Positions 1-5,485 of a DNA stretch of 5,485 nucleotides are shown here, one piece after another. A program made the translations under genes and the position numbers. Where the stretch lies: positions 1 to 5,485 of the forward strand of contig JBFKOW010000200.1 of the NCBI GenBank assembly GCA_041628615.1, read 5' to 3'. The stretch's first letter is position 1; the number at the start of each line of letters is the position of its first letter. The notes beneath the pieces were generated by a model, which did not search any database, had not been told where the DNA came from, and saw only the letters and a list, made by a program, of their open reading frames with translations. Source of the DNA: JAMWZF01 sp041628615 (GTDB lineage: Bacteria; Pseudomonadota; Alphaproteobacteria; Rhodobacterales; Rhodobacteraceae).

Positions 1-102
1 GAGATGTGGCGCGAATTCTCCACCGCGCCGGCGATCGGGATGCATTTCGCGGGGAACTGGCCGGGTCTCAAGCTGGAGCTGTGGGCCATTCCGGAGGGGT
101 GA
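1..102 (+). CDS. tssK: TssK, T6SS baseplate protein (3' end only)
   Basis: Only the last 33 codons and the TGA stop are present; the start lies before the window. The peptide ends NWPGLKLELWAIPEG, which matches the usual TssK C-terminus, where a short strand of the form PGL-x-LELWA closes the protein. In the family, TssK is a trimeric cytoplasmic protein that connects the baseplate to the membrane complex, and its C-terminal domain contacts TssL and TssM. The immediately following tssL and tssM support the call. The stop lies 3 bases before the tssL start, and the last codons contain the tssL ribosome binding site, so the two are probably translationally coupled. The identification rests on a short peptide plus context. 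Nothing can be said about the integrity of the rest of the gene. Confidence 0.85.
   Translation, partial: EMWREFSTAPAIGMHFAGNWPGLKLELWAIPEG
93..97 (+). promoter_or_regulatory. Ribosome binding site of tssL
   Basis: GGAGG lies 8 bases before the ATG at 106, inside the last codons of tssK. It is a near-perfect anti-Shine-Dalgarno match at good spacing. It supports the ATG at 106 as the true start, which matters because the first threonine motif of TssL begins only four codons later. Confidence 0.8.
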
Positions 103-105
103 CGG

Positions 106-1824
106 ATGTCTGACAAGGACAAAACGGTTTTCGGCCAGAGCCTGCCGTCCTCCCCGTCCCGGCAGGCCCAGCAGAAACCCGCCGCGCCGCAAGCCCCGCA
201 CCCGCCGCAGCAACAGCCGCCGCAGCCGCCCGCCCGGGGCACCCCGGCCGAGAAGACGGTCTTCGGCGCCCCGCTGCCGCAGGCCGGCGGCGGCCGGGTC
301 GCGCCCACCGCGCCGCAGCCGCAGCACCCGCAGCAGCCGGCCGGCCCCGGGGTCGAGGATACCTGGCTCGGCGGCGCGCTGAATCCGGCGGCCTACGGGA
401 TGCCGGCCCCGCCGCAGCCGCAGGCCCCCGCCGCGCCGCCGCCGCAACAGGGCTACCAGCACCCGCAGCACTACACGCCGCAGACCGGCGCGATGCCCGC
501 CGGGGCCGACATGTTCCCGGAAATCCCCGATCCCAGCCGGCAGCCGCAACAGCGGCGGCAGGTGCCGCGGATCGCGCTGGAGGATGCGCTCAAGGGCACC
601 GGGCTCGGCGCCGGCGGGTCGAGCAACCCGCTCGTCGCCGCCGCGGCCAACCTGCTGATCCTGCTGGGCCGGCTTCGCTCGGGCGTGGTCGAGATGCAGG
701 TCCAGCCGCTGATCGAGCACGTCGCCCGCGAGATCGACCTGTTCGAGCGCAACGCCTATGCCGCAGGGATCGGGCAGCAGGACGTGATGGACGGCAAGTA
801 CGCGCTCTGCGCGACCGCCGACGACATCGTCCAGAACCTGCCCGGCGCCGACAAGTCGGTCTGGCTGCAATACTCGATGGTGGCCCGGTTCTTCGGCGAG
901 CGGGCCTCGGGCGTGGTGTTCTTCCAGCGGATGGACGCCGCGATGAAGGCCCCGGGACAGCGGTTCCACCTGCTGGAATTGATGCTGACCTGCCTCAGCC
1001 TCGGCTTCGAGGGCCAGTACCGGACCGCGCCGAACGGGTCGGTGGATCTCGCCCGGATCCGCGGCGCGATCTACGAGACCCTGCGCCGGGTCACGCCGCG
1101 GCCGGACGACGACATCTCGGTCCGCTGGCAGGCGGTGCCGCTCGGCAGCAAGCGCCGCTACGGCGGGATTCCGGTCTGGGTGGTCGCTGCGGTCGCGTCG
1201 GCGATGGTGGTGGCGCTGTTCGCCACCCTGTCGACCCTGCTCGCACGGGAGGGCGCGGCGGCGCAGGAGCGGATTCTCGGGATGCACCGCAACACCCCGC
1301 CGATCACCATCGAACGGACCGAGCCGCTGCTGGGCGAGACGGTGATCGCGGCCCGCGAGGAGCTCGCCCCGACCCAGCCGCCGCAGTTCGACCGCATCGT
1401 CTCGGCGCTGCAGCAGGAGATCGACGCCGGCCGGCTCGAGGTCGAGAGCAAGGGTGAATACATCCTTGTCCGTCTCGGCGACGCCCTGACCTTCCGCTCC
1501 GGCTCGGCCGAACTCGAGAACGACATCGCCGACCTCGCCGCCGCCATCGGCCGGGCGCTGAACCCCGAACAGGGGCCGCTCCGGGTGGTCGGCCACACCG
1601 ACAGCATCCCGATGTCGGGCCGCGGCCGCTACAAGACCAACGAGGACCTCTCGGCGGCCCGGGCCGAGACCGTGGGCGGCATCCTGTCCGAACATTTCGA
1701 CGACCCGGCGCGCATCACCACCGAGGGGGTCGGCGCGATCGACCCGATCGACACCAACGACACCGCCGAGGGCCGGGCCCGCAACCGCCGGGTCGAGGTG
1801 ATGATCCGCAAAGAGGGCGTGTGA
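106..1824 (+). CDS. tssL: TssL, T6SS membrane complex protein with OmpA-like C-terminal domain
   Basis: This 572-residue protein is a DotU/ImpK-family inner-membrane component that, with TssM, anchors the T6SS to the envelope. Residues 1-153 form a Pro/Gln/Ala-rich, probably disordered tail with the motifs DKTVFGQSLP (5-14), EKTVFGAPLP (49-58) and EDTWLGGALN (84-93). The cytoplasmic DotU domain spans about 172-345 and opens with the family hallmark NPLVAAAANLLILLGRLR (174-191). One transmembrane helix lies at about 355-379, flanked on the cytoplasmic side by KRR. The periplasmic OmpA/MotB-like domain (about 450-567) shows GHTDS (496-500), LSAARA (515-520) and GRARNRRVEV (556-565). D499 and R519 are the likely diaminopimelate-contacting pair by analogy with OmpA. 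Short TssL proteins lack this domain and rely on a separate TagL-type anchor. The long N-terminal tail makes the protein larger than most OmpA-fused versions. The ATG at 106 has a strong ribosome binding site. The family call is firm; phosphorylation of the tail is inferred. Confidence 0.96.
   Translation: MSDKDKTVFGQSLPSSPSRQAQQKPAAPQAPHPPQQQPPQPPARGTPAEKTVFGAPLPQAGGGRVAPTAPQPQHPQQPAGPGVEDTWLGGALNPAAYGMPAPPQPQAPAAPPPQQGYQHPQHYTPQTGAMPAGADMFPEIPDPSRQPQQRRQVPRIALEDALKGTGLGAGGSSNPLVAAAANLLILLGRLRSGVVEMQVQPLIEHVAREIDLFERNAYAAGIGQQDVMDGKYALCATADDIVQNLPGADKSVWLQYSMVARFFGERASGVVFFQRMDAAMKAPGQRFHLLELMLTCLSLGFEGQYRTAPNGSVDLARIRGAIYETLRRVTPRPDDDISVRWQAVPLGSKRRYGGIPVWVVAAVASAMVVALFATLSTLLAREGAAAQERILGMHRNTPPITIERTEPLLGETVIAAREELAPTQPPQFDRIVSALQQEIDAGRLEVESKGEYILVRLGDALTFRSGSAELENDIADLAAAIGRALNPEQGPLRVVGHTDSIPMSGRGRYKTNEDLSAARAETVGGILSEHFDDPARITTEGVGAIDPIDTNDTAEGRARNRRVEVMIRKEGV
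118..147 (+). repeat. TVFG motif, copy 1, in the TssL N-terminus
   Basis: This encodes DKTVFGQSLP (residues 5-14), with the candidate phospho-acceptor T7. Copy 2 is identical at 7 of 10 residues (KTVFG and LP) with a conservative D/E change at the first. A. tumefaciens TssL is known to be phosphorylated on an N-terminal threonine (Thr14) by PpkA and then bound by Fha. The equivalence to T7 is inference from position and context. Confidence 0.6.
250..279 (+). repeat. TVFG motif, copy 2, in the TssL N-terminus
   Basis: This encodes EKTVFGAPLP (residues 49-58), with the candidate acceptor T51, 44 residues after T7. At the DNA level most of the unit matches copy 1, with differences mainly at third codon positions and in two variable codons. 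That fits an old internal duplication kept by selection on the peptide. A role as a second phosphothreonine docking site is inferred. Confidence 0.6.
355..384 (+). repeat. Degenerate TVFG-like motif, copy 3, in the TssL N-terminus
   Basis: This encodes EDTWLGGALN (residues 84-93), which aligns without gaps to the other two copies as acidic-x-T-x-[F/L]-G-x-x-L. The threonine (T86), the glycine at +3 and the leucine at +6 are kept; V, F and the final P are replaced. It lies 35 residues after T51, a similar spacing to the first interval. It is a weaker match and could be chance. Confidence 0.4.
1813..1817 (+). promoter_or_regulatory. Ribosome binding site of tssM
   Basis: GAGGG, in the final codons of tssL, ends 8 bases before the ATG at 1826. 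The tssL stop and the tssM start are separated by a single base, so terminating ribosomes could re-initiate directly. This would keep TssL and TssM, partners in one complex, in linked production. Confidence 0.7.
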
Positions 1825-1825
1825 G

Positions 1826-4800
1826 ATGCGGCTGTTCGGCGTTTCGATCCGCGGCAAGTGGCTGAAATCGGCCTGGGTCCGGATCCCGCTCACCCTGATC
1901 GGGCTGGGCTGCCTTTTCGCCGCGATCTGGTTCGGCTTCCCGATGACCGGGCTGGAGATCATGCAGTCGGTCTGGCTGCGCGGCGGCCTGATCGGCGGCA
2001 TCGCCTTCCTGATCCTGCTCGTCGCGTTCCTGAAATGGAACAAGCGCCGCCGGGCGGCCAGGGCGCTCGAACAGAGCCTGATGCCCGAGCCGGTCGGCGA
2101 CGGCGCGGTGATCGCCGAGCGGATGCAGGAAGCGATGGAGAAGCTGCGCAAGTCGGGCGGCAAGACCTATCTCTACGACCTGCCCTGGTACATCATCATC
2201 GGCCCGCCGGGGGCCGGCAAGACCACCGCGCTCGCCAATTCGGGGATCGAGTTCCCCGGCAATGACAAGTCCGGCGTCGAGGGCTTCGGCGGCACCAAGA
2301 ACTGCGACTGGTGGTTCGCCGAGGACGCGGTGCTGATCGACACCGCCGGCCGCTACACGACGCAGGACAGCGACAAGGCCGCCGACGAGGCGTCCTGGAC
2401 CGCCTTCCTCGAGACCCTGAAGCGGGGCCGCCCGAACCAGCCGATCAACGGTGTCATCCTCGCCTTCTCGGCCGAGGACATGATGACCTTCAGCGAGGAA
2501 CAGCTGCGCGCCCATGCCGAGACCGTCCGCGACCGGCTGGGCGAGATGCACGCGGCGCTGAAGATCGACTTCCCGGTCTACGTGATGTTCACCAAGGCCG
2601 ACATCATCTCGGGGTTCCGCGAGTATTTCAGCACCTTCTCGTCGAGCCGCCGCAAGCTGGTCTGGGGCGCCACCTTCCAGACCAAGGACCGCAAGGCCGA
2701 GACCTGGAAGACCGTCCGCGACGAGTTCGACGCCCTGGTCAGCCGGCTGTCGGACGAGGTCGTCGACCGGATGAGCGAGGAACCCGACGGGGTGAGCCGG
2801 ATCGCGATCTTCGGCCTGCCGGGGCAGATGGCGCTGATGCGCGACAACATCACCGAGTTCCTGCGCCGGGTGTTCGAGCCGACCCAGTACAAGACCAACG
2901 CCATCCTGCGGGGCTTCTACTTCACTTCCGGCACCCAGGAAGGCACCCCGATCGACCAGGTGCTGGGGGCGATGAACCGCAACGCCGGCGACGTCGGCGG
3001 GTTCCAGCCCGACTTCATGTCCGGCAAGGGCAAGAGCTATTTCCTGCACGACCTGCTGTCGAAGGTGATCTTCGAGGAACAGGACTGGGTCAGCCACGAC
3101 GCCCGTGCGGTGCGCCGCACCGCGATCCTGCGCACCGTCGCGATCACGCTGATCGCGCTTGTCACCGCCGGCGCGATGGGCGCCTTCGGCTATTCCTTCT
3201 GGCGCAACGCGTCGCTGGTGGCACAGGCCGAACAGGACAGCACCGCCTATTTCGCCGCCGCCCAGGGCGAACTGAACCGGACCGTCATCGACGACACCGA
3301 CCCGTCCGTGGTGCTGCCCTACCTGCAGAACATCCGGCTGATGACCGCCGGCTACGGCGACCAGCGCGAACCGACCATGTGGGAGGGCCTCGGCCTGTCG
3401 CAGCGGTCCCGGGTCAACCTCGCCGCCGAACGGGCCTATTCCGACGCGCTCGAGCGGATGCTGCGGCCGCGGATGATCCTGCACATGGAAAACTCCATCC
3501 CGCAATTCATCGTCGACGGCGACACCGCGGGCATCTACCGGGCGCTCAAGGTCTACCTGCTGCTCGGCAACCAGCAGGCCGGCGCCAGCGACGACGAGGC
3601 GATCCGGAACTACTTCGACGAGGTCTGGCGCGAAGAGTTCAGCAGCTTCGGCCAGGACACGCTGCGGGACGAACTGGCGAGCCATCTCGAGGCGATGCTC
3701 GAACTCGACGACGGCCGCGAGCCGCTTCTCGGGGTCGACGCCGCCATCGTCCGCGACGCGCAGGAGGCGATCGTCGACCTGCCGCTGGCCGAGCAGGCCT
3801 ATGCCTCGATCAAGGAACGGTCGGCCACGTCGAGCGTCCCGGACTGGACCCTGACCGGCGCGGTGGCCGGCGCGGACGAACTGTTCGACACCACCGACGG
3901 CAGCAGCATCGACAGCGTCTCGGTCCCGGCGATGTTCACCTTCGAGGGCTACTGGGGCTTCTTCGTGGACGAACTGGCCCAGGCGCGGCAGCGGCTGCAG
4001 GAGGACCAGTGGGTGCTGGGCGAGGCGGCCAGCCGGGTCGGCTACGAACAGCAGCTGTCGTCGCTCGAACGCGAGCTGCACCGCCGCTACCAGGCCGATT
4101 TCGTGACCGCGTGGAGCGCCGCGCTGGCCCGGATCTCGATGCAGCCCCTGTCGGTGGACGCGCCGAACTACGAGAAGCTGGCCAAGCTGGCCTCGCCGAC
4201 CAACTCGCCGCTGCGGCACCTGATGAAGTCGATCTCGACCGAAACCTACCTGCTGCGGTTCTTCGAGGTGCTCGACGCGGTGGACCCGGCCGCGCTGGCC
4301 TCGCCGCAGGGGCTCGCCGGGGCGATCGGATCGTCCATCGTCGGGCGGCTGGTCTCCAGTTCCACCGGAGCGTCGCGCGCCGCCGTGGAATACCTGCGCG
4401 ACAGCGCCAAGAACCAGCAGCGCGCCGGCGGCCTGTCCGAGGACACCCAGCGCCGGCAGGTCGAACGCATCGTCGAGGAATTCGCCGACTGGCACGACAT
4501 CGCCCCGATCGACGGCAATGCCGAACTGGTTCCGGAATCGCCGCTGTTCGGCATCCTCGCGCAGATCGGCCAGATCCGCGACAACCGGCGACAGTCGGCG
4601 CTGGCGCCGACGCCGATGGACGAACAGATGCTTCAGCCCCTGCTGGCCAGCCTGACCGCGAACAACACCGCCTACCCGCGCGACGTGGGCCGGCTGCTGA
4701 ACGAGATCGAGAGCGAGTTCCGCTCGGTCGCCGAGGACGCCACCATCGCCGAGCTGAACCGGGCGCTGAACGAACAGGTCGCTGCCTTCTGCACCGAGGC

Positions 4801-5437
4801 GGTAGCGCCCAACTACCCGTTCGGCAGCGGGCGGCACATCTCTCCGGCGATCTTCGGCCAGTTCTTCGGCCCGAACGGCCGGATGGACCAGTTCTACTCG
4901 ACCTACCTGCAGCCGCACGTGGTGCGCACCGCGGACGGGCTGCTGCCGGCCCCGAACAGTCCCATCGGCGACCGGCTGAACCCCGCCGCCCTGCGCCAGT
5001 TCGAGCGCGCCGAGAAGATCCGGCTGGCGTTCTTCGCCTCCGGATCGGCGGAGCCCTCGGTCGGCATGTCGATCGCGCACACCGCGTCCTCGCCCGGGGT
5101 GCAACTGGCGATCCTCACCATCAACGGCGCGGATATTCAGACCCAGCCGGGCGGCGCGCCGGCCGCGCTGGCATGGCCGGGGCTCGCCTCGGGCGTGTCG
5201 ATCGAGCTGTTTCCCGCCGAGGCCGGCCGGGACAACACCAAGTCCTTCAGCGACGGGCGGTGGGCGATCGTCGACTTCCTGCGCACCGGCCGGTCGCAGG
5301 ACAGCGGCAACCTCGTGGACGTGACGCACCAGGTCGGCGGCCGGACGATCACCTACCGGATCGAGTTCGACAGCATCACGGTGCCATTCCTGATGCCGGA
5401 ACTGAACGACTTCAGCTGCCCCACGAGCCTGGAGTAA
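1826..5437 (+). CDS. tssM: TssM, T6SS inner-membrane protein of the IcmF family
   Basis: This 1203-residue protein has the usual TssM length and architecture. Two transmembrane helices lie at about 17-39 and 52-70, followed by a basic KRRRAAR stretch. The cytoplasmic nucleotide-binding domain has Walker A GPPGAGKTT (126-134, K132), Walker B VLIDTAG (169-175, D172) and a G4-like TKAD (256-259). A third helix lies at about 436-458. The remaining roughly 745 residues should be periplasmic. They carry the family's FFGPNGRMDQFY-type motif, a WPG (1117-1119), a GRW (1144-1146) and the ending FSCP (1196-1199) of the C-terminal beta-sandwich domain. TssM spans the periplasm from the TssL-bound inner-membrane side to the lipoprotein TssJ, and its ring forms the channel for the tail tube. 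In A. tumefaciens the homologue binds and hydrolyses ATP; some other TssM proteins lack the Walker motif. No frameshift or internal stop is seen. Spacing to tssL is 1 base and to the next gene 7 bases. Confidence 0.97.
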   Translation: MRLFGVSIRGKWLKSAWVRIPLTLIGLGCLFAAIWFGFPMTGLEIMQSVWLRGGLIGGIAFLILLVAFLKWNKRRRAARALEQSLMPEPVGDGAVIAERMQEAMEKLRKSGGKTYLYDLPWYIIIGPPGAGKTTALANSGIEFPGNDKSGVEGFGGTKNCDWWFAEDAVLIDTAGRYTTQDSDKAADEASWTAFLETLKRGRPNQPINGVILAFSAEDMMTFSEEQLRAHAETVRDRLGEMHAALKIDFPVYVMFTKADIISGFREYFSTFSSSRRKLVWGATFQTKDRKAETWKTVRDEFDALVSRLSDEVVDRMSEEPDGVSRIAIFGLPGQMALMRDNITEFLRRVFEPTQYKTNAILRGFYFTSGTQEGTPIDQVLGAMNRNAGDVGGFQPDFMSGKGKSYFLHDLLSKVIFEEQDWVSHDARAVRRTAILRTVAITLIALVTAGAMGAFGYSFWRNASLVAQAEQDSTAYFAAAQGELNRTVIDDTDPSVVLPYLQNIRLMTAGYGDQREPTMWEGLGLSQRSRVNLAAERAYSDALERMLRPRMILHMENSIPQFIVDGDTAGIYRALKVYLLLGNQQAGASDDEAIRNYFDEVWREEFSSFGQDTLRDELASHLEAMLELDDGREPLLGVDAAIVRDAQEAIVDLPLAEQAYASIKERSATSSVPDWTLTGAVAGADELFDTTDGSSIDSVSVPAMFTFEGYWGFFVDELAQARQRLQEDQWVLGEAASRVGYEQQLSSLERELHRRYQADFVTAWSAALARISMQPLSVDAPNYEKLAKLASPTNSPLRHLMKSISTETYLLRFFEVLDAVDPAALASPQGLAGAIGSSIVGRLVSSSTGASRAAVEYLRDSAKNQQRAGGLSEDTQRRQVERIVEEFADWHDIAPIDGNAELVPESPLFGILAQIGQIRDNRRQSALAPTPMDEQMLQPLLASLTANNTAYPRDVGRLLNEIESEFRSVAEDATIAELNRALNEQVAAFCTEAVAPNYPFGSGRHISPAIFGQFFGPNGRMDQFYSTYLQPHVVRTADGLLPAPNSPIGDRLNPAALRQFERAEKIRLAFFASGSAEPSVGMSIAHTASSPGVQLAILTINGADIQTQPGGAPAALAWPGLASGVSIELFPAEAGRDNTKSFSDGRWAIVDFLRTGRSQDSGNLVDVTHQVGGRTITYRIEFDSITVPFLMPELNDFSCPTSLE
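2201..2227 (+). other. Walker A (P-loop) coding segment of TssM
   Basis: Codons for GPPGAGKTT, a complete GxxGxGK[ST] P-loop, directly after the beta-strand WYIIIG. With LIDTAG about 40 residues on and TKAD 80 residues beyond that, all nucleotide-contact motifs are present. The domain is therefore predicted to bind nucleotide. Confidence 0.9.
5431..5434 (+). promoter_or_regulatory. Ribosome binding site of the tagF-like gene
   Basis: GGAG sits 10 bases before the ATG at 5445 and overlaps the last codons of tssM. A second G-rich patch (GGCGGG, 5439-5444) directly abuts the ATG but is too close to act. The core is weaker than those of tssL and tssM. A GTG at 5448 is a possible alternative start. 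Confidence 0.5.
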
Positions 5438-5444
5438 CGGCGGG

Positions 5445-5485
5445 ATGGTGCAGCGAATCGAGGTCGGGGTTCTCGGCAAGCATCC
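5445..5485 (+). CDS. tagF: Probable TagF (ImpM family), 5' end only
   Basis: Thirteen codons and part of a fourteenth are present, reading MVQRIEVGVLGKH, before the window ends. Members of the TagF/ImpM family begin with a short strand and a G-x-x-GK-x-P motif (typically like GFFGKLPARGDF); VGVLGKH followed by CC (which begins a proline codon) fits this. The position directly after tssM is where impM sits in the rhizobial and Agrobacterium imp clusters. TagF is a cytoplasmic post-translational repressor of T6SS assembly; in A. tumefaciens it is fused to a PppA phosphatase domain. Whether this copy is fused cannot be seen. The call rests on a very short peptide plus context, so another gene remains possible. 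Confidence 0.7.
   Translation, partial: MVQRIEVGVLGKH

Larger units (their letters stand above)
163..564 (+). other. Low-complexity Pro/Gln/Ala-coding region within tssL
   Basis: Residues 20-153 of TssL are dominated by proline, glutamine and alanine, written largely with CCG and CAG codons, so short CCGCAG-like units recur (for example around 205-230, 313-340 and 412-450). No hydrophobic segment or folded-domain signature is visible. The region looks like a flexible cytoplasmic linker that spaces the TVFG motifs from each other and from the DotU domain. Repeated codon units of this kind are prone to length change by slippage. Confidence 0.75.

Noticed and set aside
163..564. Recurring CCG/CAG units as a possible CRISPR or intergenic repeat array
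   Set aside because: The units are short, irregular and in frame with an open TssL reading frame; there is no constant repeat length and there are no unique spacers. They reflect Pro/Gln codons.
1158..1607. Minus-strand open frame of 149 codons inside tssL
   Set aside because: It lies opposite the TssL transmembrane and OmpA-like coding region; its product is Ser/Arg/Ala-rich with no domain and no supporting ribosome binding site. It is a GC-driven shadow.
1818..1830. Possible internal promoter or terminator at the tssL-tssM junction
   Set aside because: The two genes are 1 base apart, and the sequence shows no AT-rich -10-like element, no hairpin and no T-run; only a ribosome binding site is evident.
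1858..2265. Plus-strand 135-codon open frame overlapping the start of tssM in another frame
   Set aside because: The translation is a frameshifted, Arg/Asp/Gly/Pro-rich version of the TssM N-terminus, and the TssM frame here carries clear transmembrane helices and the P-loop.
4246..5352. Small minus-strand open frames of about 70-110 codons inside the 3' third of tssM
   Set aside because: All are fully enclosed in tssM and Ser/Arg-rich without recognisable motifs, the pattern expected from an antisense frame of a high-GC gene.
1715..5479. A 1254-codon open frame on the minus strand covering all of tssM
   Set aside because: Its codons are the exact reverse complements of the tssM codons (same triplet register). 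Stops in that frame need TTA, CTA or TCA in tssM, all very rare codons in such a GC-rich gene, so the frame stays open passively. Its product is an R/G/V/H/Q-rich sequence without recognisable domains, while the + strand gives a full TssM.

Overview
The window is a high-GC, densely packed piece of a type VI secretion system (T6SS) gene cluster, with all genes on the + strand. It holds the last 33 codons of tssK, a complete tssL carrying a C-terminal OmpA-like domain, a complete tssM, and the first 13 codons of a gene that looks like tagF. Strong GC preference at third codon positions and the order tssK-tssL-tssM-tagF (impJ-impK-impL-impM in the rhizobial nomenclature) suggest an alphaproteobacterium. 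The exact lineage cannot be fixed from this sequence.

Layout: the tssK end (1-102) is followed after 3 bases by tssL (106-1824), after 1 base by tssM (1826-5437), and after 7 bases by the tagF start (5445 to the window edge). Each start has a purine-rich Shine-Dalgarno-like sequence inside the end of the preceding gene. With no gaps and no visible promoter or terminator, this is almost certainly one transcript that begins before the window and continues beyond it. No stretch of more than 300 bases lacks a gene. I see no RNA gene, mobile element, CRISPR array or attachment site.

The genes fit one machine. TssL and TssM form the inner-membrane part of the T6SS membrane complex. TssK links that complex to the baseplate. 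TagF is a post-translational repressor in systems controlled by threonine phosphorylation. TssM is a three-helix inner-membrane protein with an intact cytoplasmic nucleotide-binding domain and a large periplasmic part. TssL has a cytoplasmic DotU domain, one transmembrane helix and a periplasmic peptidoglycan-binding domain.

The most notable feature is the roughly 150-residue Pro/Gln-rich N-terminal extension of TssL. It carries two near-identical TVFG motifs and a degenerate third copy. These resemble short threonine motifs that a PpkA-type kinase could phosphorylate and an FHA protein could bind, as is known for TssL of Agrobacterium tumefaciens. The system itself is a known type; the possible novelty lies in this multi-copy regulatory tail.
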